Assembly (NCBI GenBank): GCA_030041155.1
Contig: JASHOJ010000073.1
Location: forward strand, 1-33,109
Direction of reading: 5' to 3'
DNA from: Candidatus Binataceae bacterium
Lineage (GTDB): Bacteria > Desulfobacterota > Binatia > Binatales > Binataceae
Length of the DNA: 33,109 nucleotides
In this document: positions 15,406 through 23,402 of the stretch, piece by piece
Numbering within the stretch: position 1 is the first letter of the stretch
Layout of the letters: every line of letters starts with the position of its first letter
Notes under the pieces: generated by a model
Told to the model about the DNA's origin: nothing
The model's database searches: none
The model's input: the letters and a program-made list of their open reading frames with translations, nothing else
Program-made: the position numbers and the translations under genes

Positions 15406-16041
15406 ATGTCGAAGCGGCCCGACCTGCGCTATGAACGCCGCCTGTGGCGAATCGGATTTTCCGCGATTGCAGGCGTGGACGAGGCCGGCGTCGGTCCGAT
15501 GGCCGGCCCGGTGGTCGCCGCGGCGGTAATCTTTGCGCCAGAAACGTTTATTCGCGGCGTACACGATTCCAAGCAGCTAACCCCGGAGAAGCGCGACGAA
15601 CTCTACGCGCCGATTCGCGAACGCGCGCTCGCGGTCGGTATCGGCGTGGCCGAAGTTGAGGAAATCGACCGGGTCAATATCTTCTGGGCCACCATGCGCG
15701 CAAGCGAACGCGCGGTCGCCGCGCTCGGACGCGCTCCAGACCATGTTCTGGTCGATGGGCGCAGGATCCGCGGCCTCGGCTTCCCGCAAACCTGTATTGT
15801 CGGCGGGGATCGCAAGAGCTTCTGTATCGCGGCGGCCTCGATTATCGCCAAAGTCACCCGCGACCGCATGATGCTGGACTTCGACGCGCTATTCCCCGGC
15901 TACGGCTTTGCCCAGCATAAGGGCTACTGCACGCCCGAGCACATGACGCTGGTGAATCGGCTCGGTCCCTCGCCGTTGCATCGCAGATCGTTCTCGCCGG
16001 TGGTCGCCGCCGCTCAGATGAAGCTCTTCGGCGGGGAGTAA
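15406..16041 (+). CDS. rnhB: Ribonuclease HII
   Basis: A 211-residue type 2 RNase H, which removes RNA from RNA-DNA hybrids and single ribonucleotides misincorporated in DNA. The catalytic acidic residues are visible: Asp25 and Glu26 in GVDEAGVGPMAGPV, Asp117 in HVLVDGRRI, and an Asp in SIIAKVTRDRMM. The first motif has Val where most have Arg (DEAGRGP). The N-terminal extension before the motif is about 20 residues. It starts 7 bp after the zinc-ribbon/PH gene and is probably co-transcribed. Confidence 0.93.
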   Translation: MSKRPDLRYERRLWRIGFSAIAGVDEAGVGPMAGPVVAAAVIFAPETFIRGVHDSKQLTPEKRDELYAPIRERALAVGIGVAEVEEIDRVNIFWATMRASERAVAALGRAPDHVLVDGRRIRGLGFPQTCIVGGDRKSFCIAAASIIAKVTRDRMMLDFDALFPGYGFAQHKGYCTPEHMTLVNRLGPSPLHRRSFSPVVAAAQMKLFGGE

Positions 16042-16414
16042 GAATCGATCGACGATCGCAGTATCGAGCGAGCGCGGCGCCGGCGGTCATCCGGAGCGGG
16101 CGTTGCGCTCGTCGAGGGATCTTACACCATTGCCCGGTTAAAGCTGACAGAAAGTGAGCAGATGCTAACCCATCGGTCAGCTACAATTATTCGCATTTTG
16201 CGACAAATCGTTTCTAGGCCCTCTGGGCGTCCGACCCTGATTTTGAAGTACCATCCTGCCCCGTTTCGACGCTCCTGGAGCGTTTCTGTGCCCATAGCGG
16301 CCATTTCTGACGTGCAGGTCAACGACGAGATCGGCGCAAATCCCCGATTGCTCGCATTGCCCGTCTACAGGGGGTCATTGCGCGGCCCTTGCCGCCCGTG
16401 TTAGCCACTTTGCC
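16042..16414. other. Gene-free stretch with repeat remnant and unexplained block
   Basis: 373 bp without a supportable gene. The left part carries a TCATCC...GAGGGATC repeat remnant (16087-16124). The right part is less GC-rich and contains the perfect palindrome ACGCTCC-T-GGAGCGT near 16270-16284. Small open frames on both strands have no ribosome-binding site or recognisable product. The promoter of the lipoprotein gene at 16415 must lie here, but I cannot place it. Confidence 0.5.
16087..16124. repeat. Degenerate TCATCCCGAGCG-type repeat
   Basis: TCATCCGGAGCG, a GCGTTGCGCTC middle and GTCGAGGGATC match the core of the elements at 18861-18910 and 23262-23313. It is shorter and more diverged. 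Confidence 0.55.
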
Positions 16415-17116
16415 GTGAATAATTTGTGCGCGCGACGATTTGTCTCCGGTCGCCTGCCGTCAGCTCTTCTTTCGGCGGCGTTTGCACTGATGATGGCTGG
16501 CTGCGCGACCGTCTATCCGTCCTCGGTCGAGATCGCGTACCATCCGGTGGACTTTTACGACCCCGCGGCCAATTCCCAGGGCGTAGCTCTGCGGGTCGAG
16601 GTTCGCGACATCCGCGAAAACAAGCTCACCGTCGGTGAGACTCTCGACAGCAATGGCAACGAGTCGGCGCCGATCCGGATGAGGAACCGCGATATTGCCT
16701 ATCTCATCGCAAAGTCAACCGAAAACGCGCTTGCAAGCCGCGGCTTCAATGTTTCGCCCACCGCGCCGGTATTGGTGAAACTCGATCTGACGGAGCTCTA
16801 CACCACGTTCCAGCCCAACTGGCATTCCGGTATCGCGCATGCCGCGATGGTGATGAACGTGCAGGTGGTTGCGCCCGACGGCGCGGTCACCTTCGATCGC
16901 ACGATGTCCGGAACCGGCGGCATCAGCAGCCAGAACCCGGGGGGCGACAACACCAGCGCCGGGCTCGACGAGGCGCTGAGCGACGCGATCAACAAGCTTG
17001 CGAGCAATGATCAATTTGACCGCTCTATCGTTTATGCAAACCGGTTGCGGCGGCCCGCCGGCCACCAGACCGCCGATCAAGCGGTCGCGCCGGATTTCGC
17101 GACCGTGAGCCGCTGA
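16415..17116 (+). CDS. YajG-like lipoprotein
   Basis: A 233-residue putative lipoprotein read from a GTG. The signal peptide has basic residues, LLSAAFALMMAGC and a lipobox with Cys30. The mature sequence (ATVYPSSVEIAYHPVDF..., GVALRVEVRDIRENK, ENALASRGFNVSPTAPVLVKLDLTELYTTF) follows the layout of the YajG/YajI type of outer-membrane lipoprotein of unknown function. The GTG start has no strong ribosome-binding site, but it gives a complete signal peptide; the next in-frame ATG (16489) would leave almost none. It appears to be transcribed alone, upstream of lpdA. Confidence 0.8.
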   Translation: MNNLCARRFVSGRLPSALLSAAFALMMAGCATVYPSSVEIAYHPVDFYDPAANSQGVALRVEVRDIRENKLTVGETLDSNGNESAPIRMRNRDIAYLIAKSTENALASRGFNVSPTAPVLVKLDLTELYTTFQPNWHSGIAHAAMVMNVQVVAPDGAVTFDRTMSGTGGISSQNPGGDNTSAGLDEALSDAINKLASNDQFDRSIVYANRLRRPAGHQTADQAVAPDFATVSR

Positions 17117-17252
17117 CCGGCAACCGGAGCGGCGCGCGACTTAAATCACGCGGCTTGTCCCGCGCATCCCGCTGCGTCAACAATGATTTAGCCATCACAC
17201 GCCCGCGTCTGTTCGTCGCATCAAGTAGTGACGGCGCTGAAAGGATTTCATC

Positions 17253-18665
17253 TTGCCCAATCCATCCTATGATTTGGTCGTAATTGGCTCCGGACCTGGC
17301 GGATATACCGCCGCGATTCGCGCAAGCCAGCTAAAGATGCGCGTGGCGGTGGTTGAGCGCGATCGTCCGGGCGGCGTATGCCTCAACTGGGGCTGTATTC
17401 CGTCGAAAGCGCTGCTCAACTCCGCTGAAGCGATGGAGACGATCGGCCAGGCGTCGAAAGAGCACGGAATTGAGGTCGGCGAGGTTCGGGTCGATTTCAA
17501 AAAAGTCATCGCCCGCTCACGCGCGGCAGCCGACAAACTATCGCGCGGAGTTCGCTTTCTGTTCAGGAAAAATCACATCGATCTTTTCGAGGCCGAAGCC
17601 GCCATCGCCGACCCGCACACGGTTGCGCTCGCGCAGGCGCCCGATAAGCCGGCGCCGCCCGCGGCCTCGCTTGCGACCGAGCGGATCCTGATCGCGGCCG
17701 GGTCAGGCGAGCGGCTGTTCCCAGGGATGCAGGTCGGCGACGGCGTGATGACCAGCAAGGAAGCTCTGCTCCATGACCGTATTCCGCCGCGAATCGTGAT
17801 TATCGGCGGCGGCGCGATAGGCTGTGAATTCGCCTATTTTTATCAGGCCTTCGGTTCGCAGGTCACGATGGTCGAGCTGATGCCGCAGCTACTACCGGGA
17901 TTCGACGCCGAGATCGCCGAAGAGCTGCGCCGCTCATTCTTGAAGCGCAAGGTAACCGTGCTTCCCGGCCATGGTTTCAAGGGGATGGCGAAAAATGGCG
18001 ACACATGGAACGTGGTGGTCGGCGAAGGCGCCGCGCAGAAAACGCTCGAGGCCGAAGCGGTGCTGGTCGCGGTAGGCCGGACGCCGCTTTCCCGCTCACT
18101 TGGGCTCGACAAGGTCAAGATCGAGACCGACCGCGGCGGATTTATTCAAATCGACGAATCGTTTCGCACCACCGCTCAAAATATCTACGCGATTGGAGAC
18201 GTGATCCGTCCGCCGCTGCTGGCGCATAAGGCGTCGGCGGAGGGAATCGCGGCGGTCGAAATCATGGCCGGAGTGCGCGAGCCCGGCTTCGACCTGCTCA
18301 CGATCGCCGGATGCATCTACTGCGAGCCGGAGGTCGCAAGCGTGGGTCTCAGCGAGGCCGAAGCCGCCGAGCGCGGAATCGAGGTCAACGTCGGCAAATT
18401 CCCGTTTCGCGCGCTGGGCAAGGCCGTCGCGATCGACGAGACGACCGGTTTCGTGAAGCTGGTCGCGGCGAAAAAATACGGCGAAGTCATCGGATGCCAG
18501 ATAATCGGGCATCGCGCGACCGACATGATCGCCGAAGTTGTGCTCGGCAAGACGATTGAAGCGACCACCGCCGAATTCGGGCGTGCCCCGCATCCTCATC
18601 CCACGATGTCGGAGGCGATCATGGAAGCGGCGCTCGCCGCCGACGGCGAAGCGATCAACATCTGA
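17253..18665 (+). CDS. lpdA: Dihydrolipoyl dehydrogenase (E3)
   Basis: A 470-residue FAD disulfide oxidoreductase that reoxidises dihydrolipoamide on 2-oxoacid dehydrogenase or glycine-cleavage complexes with NAD+. The FAD fold starts VVIGSGPGGYTAA, the redox disulfide is GGVCLNWGCIPSK (Cys43, Cys48), the NAD-binding site is IVIIGGGAIGCEFA, the second FAD motif is IYAIGDVIRPPLLAHKA, and the catalytic pair is His449/Glu454 in HPHPTMSE. The start is a TTG with AAAGGA about 7 bases ahead; no ATG could give the FAD fold. The partner E1/E2 genes are not in the window, but the lipoate genes lipB and lipA follow 300 bp downstream. Confidence 0.95.
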   Translation: MPNPSYDLVVIGSGPGGYTAAIRASQLKMRVAVVERDRPGGVCLNWGCIPSKALLNSAEAMETIGQASKEHGIEVGEVRVDFKKVIARSRAAADKLSRGVRFLFRKNHIDLFEAEAAIADPHTVALAQAPDKPAPPAASLATERILIAAGSGERLFPGMQVGDGVMTSKEALLHDRIPPRIVIIGGGAIGCEFAYFYQAFGSQVTMVELMPQLLPGFDAEIAEELRRSFLKRKVTVLPGHGFKGMAKNGDTWNVVVGEGAAQKTLEAEAVLVAVGRTPLSRSLGLDKVKIETDRGGFIQIDESFRTTAQNIYAIGDVIRPPLLAHKASAEGIAAVEIMAGVREPGFDLLTIAGCIYCEPEVASVGLSEAEAAERGIEVNVGKFPFRALGKAVAIDETTGFVKLVAAKKYGEVIGCQIIGHRATDMIAEVVLGKTIEATTAEFGRAPHPHPTMSEAIMEAALAADGEAINI

Positions 18666-18693
18666 GCCGGCAGTCAATCATAATGATCAAAAG

Positions 18694-18745
18694 CGCTGCG
18701 CGACGATCCCTCGGCTTCGGCAAAAGAACGCCTTCGCTCGGGATG
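18694..18745 (-). repeat. 52-bp repeat, inverted partner at 23262-23313
   Basis: Read on the minus strand it begins CATCCCGAGCGAAGGC and ends GATCGTCGCGCAGCG. It matches the plus-strand copy at 23262-23313 at 50 of 52 positions by my own alignment. The two copies are in inverted orientation about 4.5 kb apart. Confidence 0.8.
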
Positions 18746-18802
18746 CCCTTAAGCGAGACTCGGCGTTGGCATCGCGATGCGATTTCTTCGTCGCGTTTCG
18801 TC

Positions 18803-18910
18803 TATCATCCCGAGCGAGCGCTGCTCTTTGCCTGTCATCCCTCCCGAGCGGCGCTCGTTGGTTGTCATCCCGAGCGCAGCGAGCAACGCGAGCGAAGTCG
18901 AGGGATCTCG
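18803..18910 (+). repeat. Cluster of TCATCCCGAGCG repeat units
   Basis: Three starts of the repeat follow one another: TATCATCCCGAGCGAGCG, TGTCATCCctcCCGAGCG and TGTCATCCCGAGCGCAGCG. The last runs through CGAGCGAAGTCGAGGGATCTC. They appear to be nested or tandem insertions of one repeat family. Confidence 0.65.
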
Positions 18911-18967
18911 GACAGCTTCGCGCGAGCGAAGCCGGTACCGGATTCTGCTTAGCCGCGTGGCCTTGCG

Positions 18968-19678
18968 ATGAATCCGTCCGAGCGCAAACTTGCGGTCCTT
19001 GAGCTTGGCACCGTCGATTACGATCGCGCGCTCAAGTTGCAAACCGCGCTGGTCGAAGTGCGCGCCCGCGACGACATTCACGACACTCTGCTCCTGCTCG
19101 AGCATCCGCACGTCTACACGCTCGGACGCGGCGCGGACGAGAAATTTATCTTGTCGGCGCCGGTCGAAGTGCCGATTCGGCGCGTGTCGCGCGGAGGGCA
19201 GGTGACGTATCACGGGCCGGGGCAGCTCGTCGGCTATCCGATCCTGAAGCTCGACGGCAAAAGACGCGATATAGCCCGATATCTGCGCATGCTGGAGACC
19301 GCGATGATCGACGCGCTCGCGCGGTGCGGCGTATCAGCCGGCCGGCGCGAGGGATTTACCGGGGTGTGGGTCGGGGCTCGCAAGATCGCGTCGATCGGGG
19401 TGGGAATCCGGCGCTGGATCACCTACCACGGGTTCGCGCTCAACGTGGCGACCGACCTGTCGTTCTTCAACTCGGTGGTCCCATGCGGAATCGAAGGATG
19501 CGAGATGACTTCGATCGCCGCGCTCGGGCGTCCCGAAATCACGGTCGCGGAATTTTCCGAAATAATGCGCGAGAGCTTTCGCGAGACCTTTAACTACGCG
19601 CATAGCGTGCTTGGCGATTCCGAAGCGATCTGGCGCCTCGTTGATCCGGGCGAACCGAACGCGCAGGCTCATAGTTAG
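18968..19678 (+). CDS. lipB: Lipoate-protein ligase B / octanoyltransferase
   Basis: A 236-residue octanoyl-[ACP]:protein N-octanoyltransferase, which moves the octanoyl chain from ACP to lipoyl domains. Family blocks are RGGQVTYHGPGQLVGYPI (residues 75-92), GVWVGARKIASIGVGIRRWITYHG with catalytic Lys139, and VVPCGIEGCEMTSI with nucleophile Cys173. The stop codon TAG overlaps the GTG start of lipA by one base, so the pair is translationally coupled. A repeat-rich gap separates it from lpdA. Confidence 0.94.
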   Translation: MNPSERKLAVLELGTVDYDRALKLQTALVEVRARDDIHDTLLLLEHPHVYTLGRGADEKFILSAPVEVPIRRVSRGGQVTYHGPGQLVGYPILKLDGKRRDIARYLRMLETAMIDALARCGVSAGRREGFTGVWVGARKIASIGVGIRRWITYHGFALNVATDLSFFNSVVPCGIEGCEMTSIAALGRPEITVAEFSEIMRESFRETFNYAHSVLGDSEAIWRLVDPGEPNAQAHS

Positions 19679-20544
19679 TGATACCCGAGCGCAGACATCC
19701 CGATTGGATCAAGGTCCGGGCGCCGGTCTCGCCTGACTACTTTCGCACCAAGGCAATCCTCGCCGAGCACCGGCTCCATAGCGTCTGCCAGGAAGCATGC
19801 TGCCCGAATATAGGCGAATGCTTTTCGCATCGCACCGCGACCTTCATGCTGATGGGCGACGTATGCACCCGCAACTGTCCCTATTGCGCCGTAACGCACG
19901 GCCGGGTGCGCCCGCTCGACCGCGAGGAACCCGCGCGAATCGCCCGCGCGGTAAAAAGCCTCGGCCTTAAACATGTCGTGGTGACATCGGTCGATCGCGA
20001 CGACCTGCCCGACGGCGGCGCGGCGCACTTTGCCGCCACGGCGCGCGCGATCAAGGCGAACTCCTCCGATACCCGGGTGGAAGTGCTGGTGCCCGATTTT
20101 CGCGGCAGCTTCGAAAGCGTGGAGACCGTGCTCGCGTCGCCGATCGACATCTATGACCATAACGTCGAGACGGTTCCGAGCCTCTACAAAATCGCGCGGC
20201 CGGGCGGAAATTATCAGCGTTCGCTGGATGTGCTGCGGCATGCGAAGCAAAATTCGCGCGCGACTGCGCGCGAGATTCTGACCAAGACCGGCCTGATGCT
20301 GGGGCTTGGGGAAACTCGCGACGAGTTATTCGAGGTGCTGCGCGATCTGGCCGCCATCCGCTGCGACATCGTGACGATCGGGCAATATCTGCGCCCTTCG
20401 ACGGATCACCTGCCGGTTGCCAGGTATGTTCCGCCCGCGGAATTCGCGGAAATCAGGCGCGACGCGATCGCGATGAGCTTTCGGCATGTCGAAGCCGGCC
20501 CGCTGGTGCGCAGCTCGTACCACGCCTGGTCCCACGTCCCGTAA
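19678..20544 (+). CDS. lipA: Lipoyl synthase
   Basis: A 288-residue radical-SAM enzyme that inserts two sulfurs into the octanoyl chain. Both iron-sulfur clusters are represented: the auxiliary cluster Cys37/Cys42/Cys48 (CQEACCPNIGEC) and the radical-SAM cluster Cys63/Cys67/Cys70 (CTRNCPYC). The C-terminal RSSYHA motif that ligates the auxiliary cluster through serine is at residues 278-283. The start is a GTG overlapping the lipB stop by one base. It converges on ispG; the 62-bp gap between stops holds a GCTTCGC...GCGAAGC inverted repeat but no convincing terminator. Confidence 0.95.
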   Translation: MIPERRHPDWIKVRAPVSPDYFRTKAILAEHRLHSVCQEACCPNIGECFSHRTATFMLMGDVCTRNCPYCAVTHGRVRPLDREEPARIARAVKSLGLKHVVVTSVDRDDLPDGGAAHFAATARAIKANSSDTRVEVLVPDFRGSFESVETVLASPIDIYDHNVETVPSLYKIARPGGNYQRSLDVLRHAKQNSRATAREILTKTGLMLGLGETRDELFEVLRDLAAIRCDIVTIGQYLRPSTDHLPVARYVPPAEFAEIRRDAIAMSFRHVEAGPLVRSSYHAWSHVP

Positions 20545-20606
20545 GCTTCGCTCGGTTGATCCTCTCCCCATCTGCGAAAGCATCAGCGACGCGAAGCCGT
20601 GGCGGG

Positions 20607-21761
20607 TCAATTCGCGGAGGCGGCAGCGCGAGCGGAGATCAGCTTGTCGAGCTCGACTTTCAGCCGGCCGAGCACGTCGTCGTAGCTGAAGAATCCGATC
20701 TTCTTGTCTTTCTTTTTGAGATTTACCGTGCTCGGACCGCACCATAGCCCAAGATCGGCGTCGTCGGTCTCGCCCGGACCGTTCACCCGGCATCCCATCA
20801 CGGCGATTGTGATCCGATATCTCGCCGCATACTCGGTAAGTTCCTTGACTTGCTGCGCCAGTTCGACGAATCGCTCGTTTTCAACCCGCGAGCACGACGG
20901 ACACGAAATGATGTTGAGGCCCTTGCCGAACTCGGGAACCGAGATGAAGCGGCCGGCGTGAACATCATCGACGATCTTGTGTCCGACGACCACTTCCTCG
21001 TGCTTGCGATCATTCGGCAGCGTCAGCGAAACGCGGATCGTCTCGCCAATTCCCTTTGCGAGCAGTTTCTCGAACGCGATCCTGGTCTTGATGATTCCGT
21101 CGGGCGGAAGTCCCGCCTCGGTGACGCCCAGATGGATTGGAACGTCGGGGCATCGCTCGGCGAAGCGGCGATTTGCATCGACAACCTTCTGCGGCTCCGA
21201 GTCTTTGAGCGAAACGACAAAGCGCGTGAATCCGAACTGGTCCATCAGATCGCAGTGATACGCGGCGGACTCCACAATCGCGCGCAGTTGATCGCCAGGA
21301 TATTTTTCCAGGAACGCGGGCGCGACCGAACCGCAGTTGACGCCAATTCGAATCGCCAGGTTGTTGTCGCGCGCGATGCCGACCAGCCATTTCACCTTCT
21401 GCTCGATAGTGCGCGCCTTCTCGATATGGTGCAGATGGCCGGGGTTATAGCGAATCTTATCGACGTGCGGCGCCACGCGATCGGCGATGCGGTAATTCTC
21501 CTGAAGATCGACCGAGAGCGTTATTCCTTTGGTTTGCGCGCGAATTTCCTTGATCGCGGGAATTTCCTTCTCGGAATCCATCGCGATTCGCACGATTCCG
21601 GCGCCGGCGCGGGCAAGCTGATGAGTCTGCGCGACGGTCTGGTCAATATCGATGGTGCGCGTCGCGCACATCGACTGCACTACCACCGGATTCGCGCCGC
21701 CGACCGTCACGCCACCGATTCGGACTTCGCGGGTTTTACGGGCGACTTGAGTCTCTGCCAT
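20607..21761 (-). CDS. ispG: 4-hydroxy-3-methylbut-2-enyl diphosphate synthase
   Basis: A 384-residue IspG (GcpE) of the MEP isoprenoid pathway, converting MEcPP to HMBPP with a [4Fe-4S] cluster. The N-terminal TIM barrel opens [35 protein letters not shown], and [11 protein letters not shown] is conserved. The C-terminal domain has the cluster ligands Cys287 and Cys290 (SCPSCSR) and Cys324, with the catalytic Glu331 in [12 protein letters not shown]. The length fits the two-domain bacterial form. It is transcribed against lipB-lipA and is followed upstream by the AhpD-like gene on the same strand (about 60 bp between them). Confidence 0.95.
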   Translation of the reverse strand: MAETQVARKTREVRIGGVTVGGANPVVVQSMCATRTIDIDQTVAQTHQLARAGAGIVRIAMDSEKEIPAIKEIRAQTKGITLSVDLQENYRIADRVAPHVDKIRYNPGHLHHIEKARTIEQKVKWLVGIARDNNLAIRIGVNCGSVAPAFLEKYPGDQLRAIVESAAYHCDLMDQFGFTRFVVSLKDSEPQKVVDANRRFAERCPDVPIHLGVTEAGLPPDGIIKTRIAFEKLLAKGIGETIRVSLTLPNDRKHEEVVVGHKIVDDVHAGRFISVPEFGKGLNIISCPSCSRVENERFVELAQQVKELTEYAARYRITIAVMGCRVNGPGETDDADLGLWCGPSTVNLKKKDKKIGFFSYDDVLGRLKVELDKLISARAAASAN

Positions 21762-21820
21762 CTCTGATATGCTGCCGATAATCCTCGCTGATAATAATCC
21801 TGCCCGATGAAGGAGCCGCC

Positions 21821-22153
21821 CTAGTGCTTGTGCTCTTCAGTTACAGCCATCGCGATCGCGCCGTGGCTGAACGCCGCTCCCGCTCGCATCGCGGCGGCGA
21901 CCCACACCGCCTCGGCGATCTCCTCGTCAGTGCATCCCTTCTCTTTCGCGCGCGTGACATGAGCCTCGATACACCAGGGACATTGCGTGACATGCGCCGC
22001 GGTTATCGCCATCAGCTCTTTGGTTTTTCCGGGGATCGCGCCGTCCTTGAAAACGGTTTGATCGAAATCGAGGAAGCCCTTGAACATATCCGGCGCCATC
22101 TGGCGCAGTTTGCGCAGGTTCTTGGATGTCTCTTTACCGTAGAAATCTGCCAT
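21821..22153 (-). CDS. AhpD-like / carboxymuconolactone decarboxylase-family protein
   Basis: A 110-residue all-helical protein. It contains [32 protein letters not shown], in which Cys58, Cys61 and His65 make the CxxC...H redox/proton-relay motif of AhpD-like peroxidase-reducing proteins. True 4-carboxymuconolactone decarboxylases (PcaC) lack this CxxC, so a disulfide-type activity is more likely than a step in the protocatechuate pathway. Its stop lies 59 bp before the ispG start on the same strand, so co-transcription is possible. Confidence 0.85.
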   Translation of the reverse strand: MADFYGKETSKNLRKLRQMAPDMFKGFLDFDQTVFKDGAIPGKTKELMAITAAHVTQCPWCIEAHVTRAKEKGCTDEEIAEAVWVAAAMRAGAAFSHGAIAMAVTEEHKH

Positions 22154-22536
22154 GATCTGTTTCTCCCGATAGTTATTGCCGCCGCGCCGGCTGGCGAAAT
22201 TGAACTGCGCTCGATCCGAATAATGCGCGGGAATTTTTCGAAGCTGAGTCTACCATAATCGCGATGGCGGCGGCACGAGCACGATCAATTCGTGCGCATC
22301 GCACGCCGAAATTGTGGGTTCGCAAGCCATTTTTCCGATGATCGCCGATTTTGCGCTTTCTAAACATCAACCGAGTCGCAGGAGTCGCGCTAATCAGGCA
22401 CGTATTGCCCTATTATCTTTTCTTCTGCAACGGTATCGCACGTTTGTCTGTTGGATGCGATTTGGTTTGCATCAACTCTACGTTTGGTCTAATTTCCTTC
22501 TGCCATACGGTTATTCAGTTTGCGGACTGATTTCGG
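22154..22536. other. Gene-free, less GC-rich leader region
   Basis: About 380 bp without a supportable gene, between divergent genes. The part from 22340 to 22536 is visibly richer in A and T than its surroundings. It contains TATTAT (22411-22416) and a weak TTTGCA-N16-TCTAAT pair, either of which could be part of a promoter for the 22622 gene. Confidence 0.4.
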
Positions 22537-22573
22537 GTTTGGAGTTACGCTGACCGAGTTCGGAGTTATGCTG
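22537..22573 (+). repeat. Pair of 16-bp direct repeats spaced 21 bp
   Basis: GTTTGGAGTTACGCTG (22537-22552) and GTTCGGAGTTATGCTG (22558-22573) agree at 14 of 16 positions. A 21-bp repeat offset puts both on the same DNA face, as for tandem regulator sites. Confidence 0.6.
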
Positions 22574-22614
22574 CGAAACGGGGGATAAGAGCCAAAAGGT
22601 TTCGCAGCGGAGGA
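22570..22614 (+). promoter_or_regulatory. 10-bp hairpin directly abutting the Shine-Dalgarno
   Basis: GCTGCGAAAC (22570-22579) and GTTTCGCAGC (22599-22608) are perfect complements around a 19-nt purine-rich loop. The ribosome-binding site GGAGGA begins at the next base (22609). The layout suggests control of translation or of transcript end stability. No known riboswitch class is recognised. Confidence 0.6.
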
Positions 22615-22621
22615 CATCGCG

Positions 22622-23080
22622 ATGATGCTCCAGCGCGGAACTGATCCAAGCGTGGCGGAAGCGCGTCCGTTCCCAGATATAATCCTGCGAAGTCAGTTCT
22701 TCGAACTGATGGGAACGCGGTCGCTATCGAGCGAGCAACGCCTGATGCTCGCGGTGCTGGCCGACGCAATCAACATCGTCCAGGATTCCTACCATTCGGC
22801 GTCGCAGCGCAAGCGCGGCCCCTTCATGGAAGCGTGGAGTTGGATCTTTGCGCGCGGCGTGCGATGCCCGCTGTCGTTCGACAGCGTTTGCGATGCGCTC
22901 GCGATCGACGCAGAGGCGCTGAGAAATCGGATCCGCTCGATCGCAAGCAGCGATCCGGCGCTGTCGCATTACGCCCCGCTGAGACTCCGGCTCAAGGAAG
23001 CAAGCCGCGTGCAGCGCCTGACGGTGAATCGAGTGCGGCGCCGTCACAGACGGCTGCGTCCGGTGAATCACGCGCGCTAG
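22622..23080 (+). CDS. Unrecognised small basic protein
   Basis: A 152-residue protein with one of the best ribosome-binding sites in the window (GGAGGA, 7 bases before the ATG). Residues 20-60 read RSQFFELMGTRSLSSEQRLMLAVLADAINIVQDSYHSASQRKRGPFMEAW, then RGVRCPLSFDSVCDALAIDAEALRNRIRSI looks like an alpha-helical, possibly HTH-like stretch. The C-terminus is strongly basic (RVQRLTVNRVRRRHRRLRPVNHAR), which suggests nucleic-acid binding. I recognise no family. The hairpin leader and direct repeats upstream indicate that it is regulated. Confidence 0.75.
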   Translation: MMLQRGTDPSVAEARPFPDIILRSQFFELMGTRSLSSEQRLMLAVLADAINIVQDSYHSASQRKRGPFMEAWSWIFARGVRCPLSFDSVCDALAIDAEALRNRIRSIASSDPALSHYAPLRLRLKEASRVQRLTVNRVRRRHRRLRPVNHAR

Positions 23081-23160
23081 CCTTCAGCTGTCGTTGCGAG
23101 TCAAAGGCTAAGTACTCCGAGCATTCCGCCCCTTCCCTGACGATAATCGCTGCGCACCGA

Positions 23161-23219
23161 TCCCCTTCGACAGGCTCAGGGCAGGCTCTCGGCTCGCGCA
23201 ACGCTCGCTCGGGATGATA
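23161..23219 (-). repeat. TCATCCCGAGCG-family repeat unit
   Basis: Read on the minus strand it begins ATCATCCCGAGCGAGCGTTG, runs through GAGCCTGCCCTGAGCC and ends GTCGAAGGGGA. It shares the CCCGAGCG start with the other units but has a different, longer interior. Confidence 0.55.
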
Positions 23220-23261
23220 GCGAAGAAAGCAACCCGAGTTCGTACGCGTTTTCTTTGAGGT

Positions 23262-23313
23262 CATCCCGAGCGAAGGCATTCTTTTGCCGAAGTCGAGGGA
23301 TCGTCGCGCAGCG
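23262..23313 (+). repeat. 52-bp repeat, inverted partner at 18694-18745
   Basis: It begins CATCCCGAGCGAAGGC and ends GATCGTCGCGCAGCG, and is the near-identical inverted copy of 18694-18745. The interior contains CTTTTGCCGAAGTCGAGGG. Confidence 0.8.
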
Positions 23314-23402
23314 TGTATTGTTGCTATCAACCGCAACTTGCGCGCAGCAACGCGCGAGGATGACGGAAACATCCTGCGGCATACGGCGCGAGGTGATGCG
23401 AT

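Larger units (their letters stand above)
18666..18967. other. Intergenic stretch filled with repeat copies
   Basis: 302 bp between lpdA and lipB. Almost all of it consists of repeat units (18694-18745 and 18803-18910); no gene is supported. Any lipB promoter is hidden between the repeats and 18967. Confidence 0.6.
23081..23402. other. Intergenic stretch with repeat copies
   Basis: 322 bp holding two repeat units (23161-23219 and 23262-23313) and otherwise no supportable gene. The last bases carry GAGGTG, the ribosome-binding site of the CoA-transferase gene. Confidence 0.55.

Noticed and set aside
16162-16404. 80-codon plus-strand frame and the 66-codon minus-strand frame at 16122-16322
   Set aside because: No ribosome-binding site, no recognisable product, and they overlap each other in an intergenic region.
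18803-18910. CRISPR array
   Set aside because: The repeat starts are unevenly spaced, partly nested, and there are no unique spacers or cas genes.
20850-21767. 305-codon plus-strand frame
   Set aside because: Antisense shadow of ispG, whose motifs are complete.
21821-22153. Assignment as PcaC (4-carboxymuconolactone decarboxylase) linked to pcaHG
   Set aside because: The CPWCIEAH redox motif fits AhpD-like proteins, not PcaC, and the gene is 18 kb from pcaHG beside ispG.
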